Origin: Streptococcus oralis
GTDB taxonomy: Bacteria > Bacillota > Bacilli > Lactobacillales > Streptococcaceae
Assembly: GCF_016127915.1 (NCBI RefSeq)
Contig: NZ_CP066059.1
Coordinates: forward strand, 124,001-188,000
Reading direction: 5' to 3'
Length of the DNA: 64,000 bases
Shown: positions 56,994 to 64,000 of the stretch, in pieces
Numbering within the stretch: the first letter of the stretch is position 1
Layout of the letters: each line of letters opens with the position of its first letter
Made by a program: the position numbers and the translations under genes
The notes under the pieces: model-generated
Told to the model about the DNA's origin: nothing
Database searches by the model: none
The model's input: the letters and a program-made list of their open reading frames with translations, nothing else

Positions 56994-57264
56994 TAGTCTT
57001 CCTCCGTGTTTAAATACGGCTCATAATACCGAACAAAATCCTCACTGCGCATAAAGGCAGTCGATACTTGTTGCTGGGAGAGCTGAGTCGCACGTAAAAC
57101 ATCCTCTGTAAACTGACTTTCCCAGTCGTCACTGTAACCTTCAAAACGAAGTCGCTCAATCATCATGTTACTTACGAAAAAAGCATCCATTCCAGGCATC
57201 TCACCCAAGGGCCAGATGCGAGCCAAGTAGTCTACCACATAGTCATCAAATCCTTCTTGAAGAG
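55390..57264 (-). repeat. LXG front repeat, copy 3, with DUF4176 fragment
   Basis: Matches 58662-60573 at a constant offset of 3309 bp over its 5' part. Identity ends sharply at 57264/60573, inside the DUF4176 gene. Confidence 0.85.
56993..57264 (-). pseudogene. 3' fragment of the DUF4176 gene
   Basis: The last 90 codons of the gene at 60302-61006, duplicated with the toxin. The beginning is missing and the upstream side is unrelated. A GTG at 57238 gives an 81-residue open frame that might still be made. Confidence 0.8.
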
Positions 57265-57270
57265 ATGGTA

Positions 57271-57927
57271 CTATAGATTAGTATAAAAAGGAGAAACATC
57301 TTTAATGATTTCTTTTGAAAAAGCTGTCTGTAGGGGAAGAATATCAATAGCTTCAGAATACTGCTGATGATTTAAATAATCAACAATAGCAAGACAATCT
57401 TTTTCTTCACCATCTACAACGAGCGTTGCTACTGGTTGATTCTCTCTAACAACCATCAATAGGTAGACCGTCCGAACACCCGTATTCTGTTGTAAGAATG
57501 AAATTAAAGGAGTTGTCAGCCAAGAATAATCTTTACTTGGAACCCCAAATGATACTTGCTTTTCCGTCGTATTCTGTCCGTAGAATAATGCCGATGGAAG
57601 GACTACATTATCAGACATAGGGTTTAGAACAATTCCAGCTATTTGATGATTAGACAGAAGTAACTGTATACAATCAGATAGGCGAACAGATTCCAAAAGA
57701 ATTGAATTATTATCACTTATAGGCGGCAGTTGCTCTTCTTGACTCGTTAAAATCGGCAGATAAAAATTTTCTGTTCCATCCTGAATATGGAGAATGCGGA
57801 ACGTCTGCTTATCTATCCATCTTATAGGGGCGAACAGCGTCCATTTCTCCATATCTGAAAGAAGTTTCGACCTATTCTCTTCTGTTCGATTCGATGAAAA
57901 ATGTTGTAAACTATCTTTTATGTTCAT
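57271..57927 (-). CDS. SseB-like protein, probable immunity
   Basis: The 218-residue protein resembles the SseB N-terminal domain: WTLFAPIRW near residue 30, FYLPILTSQEE near 55 and IVLNPMSDNVVLP near 100. Such domains occur in several immunity proteins. It overlaps the preceding small gene by 17 nt and belongs to the cassette of the ADP-ribosyltransferase-like toxin. Which of the two genes is the real immunity is not decidable from sequence. Confidence 0.65.
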   Translation of the reverse strand: MNIKDSLQHFSSNRTEENRSKLLSDMEKWTLFAPIRWIDKQTFRILHIQDGTENFYLPILTSQEEQLPPISDNNSILLESVRLSDCIQLLLSNHQIAGIVLNPMSDNVVLPSALFYGQNTTEKQVSFGVPSKDYSWLTTPLISFLQQNTGVRTVYLLMVVRENQPVATLVVDGEEKDCLAIVDYLNHQQYSEAIDILPLQTAFSKEIIKDVSPFYTNL

Positions 57928-58177
57928 TCTTTTTCAATTCCTTATCTAAATCTTGAAGTAGGTAGATGATTTCTAAATTATAATTAGCAGTTGCATCTAT
58001 CAACATACGTGCATGATCCTTAAGATGAACATTCGATGGGATAGTTTCTGTTTCCTTTATTGATCTAATAATGGTATAAAGAGTGTTAATTGCTCCTTTC
58101 TCCTGTATTTCTGAAGGATACTGTTCATCCATTATTTCTAAAATTTTATTGGCTATCTCTATTGATTTCATACTCAT
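57911..58177 (-). CDS. Small helical protein, possible immunity
   Basis: The 88-residue protein is helical and charged and begins 10 nt after the toxin stop with GGAGT upstream. No family recognised. Position next to the toxin gives it the usual immunity slot. Confidence 0.6.
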   Translation of the reverse strand: MSMKSIEIANKILEIMDEQYPSEIQEKGAINTLYTIIRSIKETETIPSNVHLKDHARMLIDATANYNLEIIYLLQDLDKELKKNEHKR

Positions 58178-58187
58178 AATCTACTCC

Positions 58188-60302
58188 TTAATTAGGGACA
58201 GTCCTTACATTCACAACCCAATCCTGCGACCATCCCTGTGGTAATAATATTTGGTCCGCACCGCCTTTTAGAACAGTCCCTGATGAAGAAATCTTCTGTG
58301 GCGCAACTTTTCCAATACTCAGTTTTTCTCCTTTAGGAATTCGAATCTCTACTTCATACATTCGAGTATTTTTCCATTCGGGAAGTAATGCAGTATCAAT
58401 CTTCGCTTGAATTCTATTTTTTGCAGGGCTGGAAGTTACAAAACTTCCCTCTTGTTTTGCATTCCCTCCAAATGTACGATAAACAGTTACTTCTTCTGTT
58501 GTCACTACCGTCCGATATTGTCCATCCTGAAATGAATCCACAATCCATGATGGAAGGTCAGCCTTCTCTATTATTTTTACACTACCATCAATACCTGTAG
58601 GGTATTTAATTTGATTTTCTTTTCTTAAATACTCCCCAAACTTCGAACTTTCCCGTGCAAGTCGACTTTGCCTAATATTTTCAAGAATCCGCTCTTTATC
58701 AAAGGGCTTCTCTGCCACTCTCACTACATCATCCGCATGTTTGCTTGAGAAGTGCATCACATCACGCAGAGTCTTACTCTCGACGCTGAAGGTAGGCATT
58801 GAGCCCATACCTCCCGCAAAGGCAAATGCCTTTTTACGAATGCCGACTGGGATTCGGGTATCTAATAATTTCTCGCCAAATTTTCCAATGACATTATTGC
58901 TCTTCGCAAGAATCTTGTCAACCTTTGAACCCCATTTTTCGACATTTGCGAGAATTCTTGCCTTGGTGCTGTTCTTGGCTAACTGAATCATCTCAGCTGC
59001 CTTAGCTCCTAGCTTGGTCCCCTTAGCCATCTTACCTACAGCTGCTGGACCGACAAAAAGACTGGCAATCTCAAAGGTCAAGCCTCCTGCATCATAGGCA
59101 TCCATATGGGTAACTTTATCCCAGAGGGCTTTCCCTGTCTCCTGAGCACGATAAGCTGCCTTATCCGCATAACTAGCATTGGGATCCTGGCCACGCATAG
59201 CTGCTCCTGGATCCGTCAGAGCAGTGTAAGTTCCTACTCCTAACTCCGCAAGGCTAGACAGGTTATCTGCCGTTCCTTGCAAGTCCCGCTTCATCCACTC
59301 TGGAGTTCGACCTCCTGTTAAGCGATTGACGCCATCAATACTAGCAATGCCAATGATCTGAGTCAAATCTACAGCTCCGATGGCAGTATCTGAAACCATA
59401 CTTCCAGCTGAACCAATAAAACCTTCCGCAAACAGGAGTGTATCTTTCAAGTCCTGTGGAATAGGCAGATTTCGTGTTCCCTCAACAACATCGCCCCACC
59501 AGGAACCAATCCCATTCGAGCGATCCTTCAGCCAGGCTTGGATGGGGTGATGACGGCGATAAGAAGCTTCTCGCTCAGCGGCTTCTTGTTCTGCCTTGCG
59601 TTTAGCAGCCTCAATCGCTTCTGCCTTGGCTTTCGCATACTGCTGATCCATCTCATAAATCGCTTTACCGAGATCTTCATGCGCCACAAAGTTGGTTAAA
59701 ATAGGATCACTATAACTCAGACTCTTCACTCTTCCAGCAGCCACCATCTGGCTACTTAAAGCACTAAAAAGTTGCTCTGCACTGCTGGTTGTCGTCATCT
59801 TATCAAAGGCATTGACCTTATTCTTCGTATCCTGAACATACTTCCGAGCTGTCTGGGTATTAGTATAGAAGGTGCTGCTTAAGGGAGCACTCAGGTGATA
59901 GAGACTCGAAATACCATCATAGATACTCTTGAAATTGGTATCCATCACCTTATGCTTTTCATCGGCTTCATTTAGCTTCTTGACCGCATCATCCAAAGTT
60001 TCTTCTGCTAAAACTGCTGTTGCAGAGGTTTCGCCAACAAGATTCTGAAAATCCGTGATCGTCTTGGAAAACTCAGAACCTAGAAATTCTAAGCCATTCT
60101 TTAAGCCAACAATCACGGGGTTATGAACATTATTGATTTCATTCGTAATCGCTTTCCCAACTTCTCCATGCATGGAATTACTGGTGATGATGGCATTCAT
60201 CCCATTTTTAGCGGTATCCAACTGACTCTGAGCAGTTGCGACCATCTTCATATAGGCCTCTTGGGCTTTCTGAAGCTCCGCAATATCGACATAAAATCCC
60301 AT
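58188..60302 (-). CDS. LXG toxin with ADP-ribosyltransferase-like tip (copy 4)
   Basis: The 704-residue protein has the LXG domain (1-230), helix, and central module to about residue 547. The tip (about 565-704) shows a pattern typical of ART-fold toxins: Arg in TVYRTFGG, FVTSSPAKN in the STS position, MYEVEIRIPKG, and a final GGADQILLPQGW. The catalytic acid would be Gln/Asp near the end; this is inferred and weak. It starts 1 nt inside the DUF4176 gene (TAATG). It is the copy directly linked to the export partners, so it is probably the best expressed. Confidence 0.88.
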   Translation of the reverse strand: MGFYVDIAELQKAQEAYMKMVATAQSQLDTAKNGMNAIITSNSMHGEVGKAITNEINNVHNPVIVGLKNGLEFLGSEFSKTITDFQNLVGETSATAVLAEETLDDAVKKLNEADEKHKVMDTNFKSIYDGISSLYHLSAPLSSTFYTNTQTARKYVQDTKNKVNAFDKMTTTSSAEQLFSALSSQMVAAGRVKSLSYSDPILTNFVAHEDLGKAIYEMDQQYAKAKAEAIEAAKRKAEQEAAEREASYRRHHPIQAWLKDRSNGIGSWWGDVVEGTRNLPIPQDLKDTLLFAEGFIGSAGSMVSDTAIGAVDLTQIIGIASIDGVNRLTGGRTPEWMKRDLQGTADNLSSLAELGVGTYTALTDPGAAMRGQDPNASYADKAAYRAQETGKALWDKVTHMDAYDAGGLTFEIASLFVGPAAVGKMAKGTKLGAKAAEMIQLAKNSTKARILANVEKWGSKVDKILAKSNNVIGKFGEKLLDTRIPVGIRKKAFAFAGGMGSMPTFSVESKTLRDVMHFSSKHADDVVRVAEKPFDKERILENIRQSRLARESSKFGEYLRKENQIKYPTGIDGSVKIIEKADLPSWIVDSFQDGQYRTVVTTEEVTVYRTFGGNAKQEGSFVTSSPAKNRIQAKIDTALLPEWKNTRMYEVEIRIPKGEKLSIGKVAPQKISSSGTVLKGGADQILLPQGWSQDWVVNVRTVPN

Positions 60303-60573
60303 TAGTCTTCCTCCGTGTTTAAATACGGCTCATAATACCGAACAAAATCCTCACTGCGCATAAAGGCAGTCGATACTTGTTGCTGGGAGAGCTGAGTCGC
60401 ACGTAAAACATCCTCTGTAAACTGACTTTCCCAGTCGTCACTGTAACCTTCAAAACGAAGTCGCTCAATCATCATGTTACTTACGAAAAAAGCATCCATT
60501 CCAGGCATCTCACCCAAGGGCCAGATGCGAGCCAAGTAGTCTACCACATAGTCATCAAATCCTTCTTGAAGAG
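58662..60573 (-). repeat. LXG front repeat, copy 4, with DUF4176 3' part
   Basis: Parent of the duplication at 55390-57264. Its tip junction (ARESS) is shared with copy 1 and differs from copies 2 and 3. Confidence 0.85.
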
Positions 60574-61006
60574 GCATCTTACGGCCTGAAATCGTAACGA
60601 GTGGTCCTGGCCCCTCCGCTAAGCTCTTCTGGAGTTCCTCTGGTAAGAGCTCCAAATCTAGCTCAACAACAGAACCTAAAGGATAAATAGGACTGTAGAC
60701 ACTGTCCACAATCCCCATAAAATCCTGTAAATCCGTGATGGAAAATAGTTGATCTAGTTGATTATAATGGATCTGAGCTTCCTGGTTCTCATAATCAAAA
60801 TGACAAGTAAAAGTTGCACCGAAACTTGGCACATACTCATAGATATCCTCCAGTTTTCTCAGAGCCTTATAGAGTCCCTTCAAAATCTGCGGACGCATTC
60901 CTAATTGTTGACCAAGTTGAATCAAAGTATCATCTACTTCGAATGTCTCTCTCGTACGGCTAGTAATAATACTTGTAAAAATCTTATTCTTATCGTATTG
61001 AACCAT
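60302..61006 (-). CDS. DUF4176-domain protein (LXG chaperone-like)
   Basis: The 234-residue protein has a C-terminal DUF4176 domain: PLGSVVELDLELLP near residue 110, VVDYLARIWPLG and FFVSNMMIERLRFEGY. The N-terminal half is specific. DUF4176 genes sit next to LXG genes throughout Firmicutes and are thought to assist the toxin. The stop overlaps the toxin start. Confidence 0.8.
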   Translation of the reverse strand: MVQYDKNKIFTSIITSRTRETFEVDDTLIQLGQQLGMRPQILKGLYKALRKLEDIYEYVPSFGATFTCHFDYENQEAQIHYNQLDQLFSITDLQDFMGIVDSVYSPIYPLGSVVELDLELLPEELQKSLAEGPGPLVTISGRKMPLQEGFDDYVVDYLARIWPLGEMPGMDAFFVSNMMIERLRFEGYSDDWESQFTEDVLRATQLSQQQVSTAFMRSEDFVRYYEPYLNTEED

Positions 61007-61299
61007 TACTTAAACCTCACATTGGCTGTATTCTTATCAAACTGACCGGCCATAGCTTTATCATCAGCCACAATCTTCTCACCAACCGTAATCATTTGAG
61101 AAGTACGCTCCATTTCAAAATCCTTATAATCACTCAGAATTTTTTTCGCTTGTTCTTGAAGGGTCTCAAAAGATTTCATCCGATTCAAGGTAGTTTTTCC
61201 AATCTTTGTCACTTGAATGTCTGATACAGATGCGACCTTAGTCCGTGCTGAGGTAACAACACGTTGCCAAGAAGCCGAACTGATTCCTATTTTATCCAT
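61006..61299 (-). CDS. WXG100-like small helical protein (TIGR04197/DUF3130-type LXG partner)
   Basis: The 97-residue two-helix protein begins MDKIGISSASWQRVVTSA and includes KKILSDYKDFEMERTSQM. Its size and pattern match Lap1-type or TIGR04197 type VII proteins, which bind the LXG stalk and carry the export signal. Its stop overlaps the DUF4176 gene by 1 nt. Confidence 0.75.
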   Translation of the reverse strand: MDKIGISSASWQRVVTSARTKVASVSDIQVTKIGKTTLNRMKSFETLQEQAKKILSDYKDFEMERTSQMITVGEKIVADDKAMAGQFDKNTANVRFK

Positions 61300-61311
61300 C
61301 TATCCTACTCC

Positions 61312-61740
61312 CTAAAAAATAGCTGCCAAGAAGCTTTCAACCGCATTCCAAGCACTTCCAATAGCACCACCTAAATCGCCTAGCTCCAATTTTCGCTTTG
61401 CGATCTCTGCATCCAACTTCGCCAAATTCATTTCATGATCATTTTGATGCGTATTCATCGTCGTCGCAATTTTCGATAAAGTCTTATCAAATGTATCACG
61501 TCTTGTCCCTTTAAAGGTATCTGTAGAAATAGTTGTAGAGTATTGAGAAACTGTATTGCGGAACTCACTATAGGATTGAATTTGCTTAGAAAGTTCTTTT
61601 CTAGCAGATTCTAACTTCTCAATCTCTGCTTTTTTCTTATCGTATGCTTTCTGGTACTGATTCGCCAAACTTTCATAGCGACTCGCTTGCGCTCGATTAT
61701 AAGCATTACTAGCAAGCCGCTTTTCTTCAAAATCACTCAT
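61312..61740 (-). CDS. Helical LXG-associated partner (DUF5082/DUF3958-type)
   Basis: The 142-residue protein is a long charged coiled-coil hairpin, SDFEEKRLASNAYNRAQ onward, with a short hydrophobic end. It resembles Lap2-type or YwqH-like partner proteins of LXG toxins. It is the first gene of the toxin operon and follows a strong promoter. Confidence 0.75.
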   Translation of the reverse strand: MSDFEEKRLASNAYNRAQASRYESLANQYQKAYDKKKAEIEKLESARKELSKQIQSYSEFRNTVSQYSTTISTDTFKGTRRDTFDKTLSKIATTMNTHQNDHEMNLAKLDAEIAKRKLELGDLGGAIGSAWNAVESFLAAIF

Positions 61741-61778
61741 CTTTATACCTCTTTTGACTAAATCTTACAGTTAATAGA

Positions 61779-61787
61779 ATTATATCA
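61779..61787 (-). promoter_or_regulatory. Extended -10 of the LXG operon
   Basis: On the - strand TGATATAAT, with TATAAT at 61784-61779, 38 nt before the ATG. The -35 region is weak. Confidence 0.65.
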
Positions 61788-61821
61788 AAAATTCTGATGT
61801 TTTACCATAAGGAATGGAAAA

Positions 61822-61848
61822 TAAAAGCAAGTCAAATGACTCGCTTTT
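61822..61848 (-). terminator. Terminator upstream of the LXG operon
   Basis: AAAAGCgAGTCA/TGACTtGCTTTT hairpin with TTTT following on the - strand. It ends the transcript of the DUF4176/DUF443 unit. Confidence 0.75.
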
Positions 61849-61940
61849 ATTCACTGATAAGCTTAATACGATAGCCTTCTCGGCTGGTGAAGTAGTTGTA
61901 CTCATCCACTCCGACAACGGACTCTGTAAAGCTACTCTGG
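61847..61940 (-). pseudogene. C-terminal coding remnant after DUF4176
   Basis: A frame without a start encodes the tail SSFTESVVGVDEYNYF, then TSREGYRIKLISE and TAA. It sits exactly where a toxin or immunity gene would follow the DUF4176 gene at 61966, so it is the end of a deleted cassette. ATAGTAT/ATACTAT (61949-61969) lies at its front. Confidence 0.55.
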
Positions 61941-61965
61941 TAAAAATAATAGTATAAAAATGATA

Positions 61966-62259
61966 CTATTTCGTTCTTCCTTTTACCACTTTCTCCTTGT
62001 TTTCCTCCAACCACTGTAGATAAAGCTTTGCATAGCGTTCTTCTTCATCGTTACGGTAACCTTCAAATATGACTTCGTCAATATCTTCTTCGTTAAAATA
62101 ATAAATCTCTTCTGGATTGAGACCGTCTGGAAAAACAGAGCCTGTATAGTCAAAAACAACATCTGTTCCCTCCTGATTAACAATCATTCCACGACCAATA
62201 ATAACAACTTTCTGGTTACCATCTGCTAGGTAAACAATACTTCCTAATGGTAATAACAT
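61966..62259 (-). CDS. DUF4176-domain protein
   Basis: The 97-residue protein is a stand-alone DUF4176 domain: LLPLGSIVYLADG at the start, VVIIGRGMIVN, FDYTGSVFPDGL, and YYFNEEDIDEVIFEGY. It follows the DUF443 immunity gene by 10 nt. The LXG gene usually found after such a protein is missing here. Confidence 0.85.
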   Translation of the reverse strand: MLLPLGSIVYLADGNQKVVIIGRGMIVNQEGTDVVFDYTGSVFPDGLNPEEIYYFNEEDIDEVIFEGYRNDEEERYAKLYLQWLEENKEKVVKGRTK

Positions 62260-62269
62260 TTTATGCCTC

Positions 62270-62947
62270 CTATGTATTTTTAATAATATGAAATTTAAAA
62301 CGATTTAAATTATATTGTATTGACATAGCATAGATAAATAAAATTGAATAACCTCCAATAAAGGTAAATAATAGCAGAGTGAGATAATTTGAATTGAAAA
62401 TCCCAATGAAAAGACACCCTGAGAAAAGCAATATAAAAGTTATTAAATGTTGAATAACCTTAAAAAATGAGGAATTAGATCCTTTCTTATTTTCTTTTAT
62501 TGTAGCTCGTAATAATAATGCATCCTGAAAATTAAATTTAAGAGTTTTATCCATTCCTAAATTTAAAACTAGAAAAATTAGCAAAGCTCCTATAAAAAAT
62601 AAAATAAGAATAATTCGCCATGAAGAAAAAATCATGGGATTATTTGCGAATTTTGGAGGAAAGAATAAGAGCCAAAATACCAAAGCAATAGACACAATAT
62701 CAAATACTTTCCTAAAATTTTCTAACCATATATTAAATGGCTTTACTTCATACTGTTCAACTTGTTCCGTCACATCATAAATTAAGTATTCCGTATTATT
62801 ATACGCATTAAATCTCCACAAATAATTCCGGATGTCCTTTGGATTAAAATAATCTATTACATAAAGACGGTTATGGACTTCTATTAGATAATAACGGTTA
62901 TCCAGCCGCCCCACTACACGGGCTACATAGTTAGCTTTTTTCTCCAT
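62270..62947 (-). CDS. DUF443-like immunity membrane protein
   Basis: The 225-residue protein has a soluble N-terminus (YYLIEVHNRLYVIDYF) then five membrane segments, the layout of DUF443/TsaI proteins that protect against TspA membrane toxins. It starts 1 nt inside the stop codon of the glycine-rich toxin gene. The pairing is known from staphylococci; here it is inferred. Confidence 0.7.
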   Translation of the reverse strand: MEKKANYVARVVGRLDNRYYLIEVHNRLYVIDYFNPKDIRNYLWRFNAYNNTEYLIYDVTEQVEQYEVKPFNIWLENFRKVFDIVSIALVFWLLFFPPKFANNPMIFSSWRIILILFFIGALLIFLVLNLGMDKTLKFNFQDALLLRATIKENKKGSNSSFFKVIQHLITFILLFSGCLFIGIFNSNYLTLLLFTFIGGYSILFIYAMSIQYNLNRFKFHIIKNT

Positions 62948-63999
62948 TATCCAAAAACTCCTTTAATTGCTTTGAGTGGATTGCTAAATGATTTTCCGAT
63001 ATTAGATATTCCTTTTCCTATTCCGTTTAAAAGATCTCCTGCACCATCAACTACAGCTCTAAATGGTTTTACATTTTTATACAGAGCTTTTACACCTACA
63101 GAAACAGCAGAACCAACCACAACAGCTCCAACTAGACCAACAACAACTGGAGCTCCAGCCAAAGCTGAACCCACAGCAAGACCGGCTACCCAGCCAGCTG
63201 TTCCAGCCGTTAAGCCATAACTAACTGCTCTACCAACATTATGGTATTCTTTATAATGGTCACTTCCTTCTGACCACATTCCTAGAGCAACAAGTCCTCT
63301 TCCACCCCATTTAGCAACATTTCCAAGAACTTTACTGGTAGAATTCGGTATTTTTTTCAGCGTGCTAGTTAGCCAATTTCTAATTTTTGAACTATCTTTT
63401 ATAAATCTTCCTGCGGCATCACGCGGTTGCAAAGTCGCCGCCAGTGAACGACCTATATTTTTAGATTCCTCAATAACTTTCCCTTTAACATGATCCAAAA
63501 AAGCTCCTATAGTTTCTTTAGAAAATTCGCTTGGCGTCAAGCCTTCAGCGAAATCTTTCACGGCTTCCTCTAACGTGTAAGTTTGATTTTTTCCTTCCCC
63601 TCCATACTCCGCCTTCTTAGTCACCTCCCTCGAAAGAGCCTGCAATTCCTCAATCCCTGCCTTGTCCTTGTCAAATGCAACGCCTGGATGATTCTTCTGG
63701 AAGTAAGCCCTTGCTAGACTATCCACTTTCTGGTGATAACGGTTTACCGCCTTCTTGAAATGAGGATTACGATAGATAGCTAGCGCTTCAGGATTACGAT
63801 AAGGGCTGGCCATGGTAACCGTCCCACTCACCTTCGTTAAGCCCTTATTTTGATTGTTTAAAATCTCATCTAACTCACTTGTGGCCTGCTTGTCATTGAA
63901 GGCAGTCAGGCGCTTCTCCGTCTCTGAGAGCGACTGTTTCGACGCCTCAATAGCCCGACTCAACTTATCCTTACTGGGAGCTTTCAGTGAGATCAAGTC
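62947..63999 (-). CDS. LXG-type toxin with glycine-rich membrane-active tip (5' partial)
   Basis: The frame is open to the window edge and the first ATG-like codon is only a TTG at 63996, so the gene starts outside. The visible 350 residues start with a helical LXG-like end (SKQSLSETEKRLTAF) and a middle domain. The tip, from about visible residue 240, is rich in Gly, Ala and Val: AGTAGWVAGLAVGSALAG and VVVGLVGAVVVGS, followed by Lys-rich KNVKPF. Such glycine-zipper sequences are found in TelE and TspA-type pore-forming or membrane-depolarising toxins. The DUF443-like gene next to it fits. Confidence 0.75.
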   Translation of the reverse strand, partial: DLISLKAPSKDKLSRAIEASKQSLSETEKRLTAFNDKQATSELDEILNNQNKGLTKVSGTVTMASPYRNPEALAIYRNPHFKKAVNRYHQKVDSLARAYFQKNHPGVAFDKDKAGIEELQALSREVTKKAEYGGEGKNQTYTLEEAVKDFAEGLTPSEFSKETIGAFLDHVKGKVIEESKNIGRSLAATLQPRDAAGRFIKDSSKIRNWLTSTLKKIPNSTSKVLGNVAKWGGRGLVALGMWSEGSDHYKEYHNVGRAVSYGLTAGTAGWVAGLAVGSALAGAPVVVGLVGAVVVGSAVSVGVKALYKNVKPFRAVVDGAGDLLNGIGKGISNIGKSFSNPLKAIKGVFG

Positions 64000-64000
64000 A

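Noticed and set aside
50781..60302. Possible CRISPR array or composite transposon, because of repeated blocks
   Set aside because: The repeats are 0.8-1.9 kb coding units; no short spacer repeats, no transposase and no terminal inverted repeats are seen.
1..64000. tRNA, rRNA, insertion sequences, prophage, BOX or RUP elements
   Set aside because: None could be recognised on either strand.

Overview
The window is a low-GC Gram-positive chromosome segment, almost certainly a Streptococcus of the mitis/oralis/pneumoniae group. Reasons: gene content and order (ung-mutX-pyrC-MATE, acoABC-lpd-lplA, xerS, rbgA-rnhB, rexB-rexA, and a six-gene arginine-to-spermidine operon), AAGGAGG-type ribosome binding sites, and a streptococcal xerS gene beside a 31-bp difSL-like site. 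It probably lies at the replication terminus: nearly all genes left of about 15.9 kb are on the + strand and nearly all to the right are on the - strand, and the switch coincides with the dif site at 17030-17060. This is what convergence of two replication forks predicts.

Layout. 1-2184: membrane glycosyltransferase, phosphodiester glycosidase and a small membrane protein. 2340-5499: accessory genes (C39-like protein, an AT-rich FRG-domain gene with a probable leaderless start, YjjG-type phosphatase, unknown). 5619-9409: ung, mutX, pyrC, MATE exporter. 9525-15833: an acetoin/pyruvate-type dehydrogenase operon in which E2 has no lipoyl domain and E3 carries it, followed by lipoate-protein ligase; two tandem 87-nt hairpin elements with compensatory changes sit between E1-beta and E2. 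15907-21627: xerS/dif, MepB-like, CPBP protease, and an rbgA-rnhB-clc operon. 21784-22398: a MazEF-like pair with a palindromic operator. 22432-33272: rexBA plus an unknown gene, MarR-EVE pair, HAD phosphatase, TraX. 33417-40088: polyamine operon, with a highly structured probable non-coding RNA gene upstream (40153-40480). 40710-49528: mixed accessory genes (DUF1877-like, DUF4300 lipoprotein, GH13 amylase with a cre site, lipid kinase, a gene split by one nonsense codon, a DUF443-like membrane protein, a SAP/DUF6434 gene).

49796-64000 is a type VII secretion (ESX/WXG100) LXG polymorphic toxin locus: helical targeting partners, DUF4176 proteins, three full LXG toxins with nearly identical 1.6-kb fronts but different tips (ADP-ribosyltransferase-like, two WHH-type nucleases), one orphan toxin module that has lost its LXG domain, matching immunity genes (SUKH/SMI1-KNR4, SseB-like, DUF443-like), a fragmentary DUF4176 copy marking the duplication, and at least two coding remnants. 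The secretion machine itself is not in the window and probably lies beyond position 64000. All family names come from reading the sequence and recalled family features; no database search was possible.
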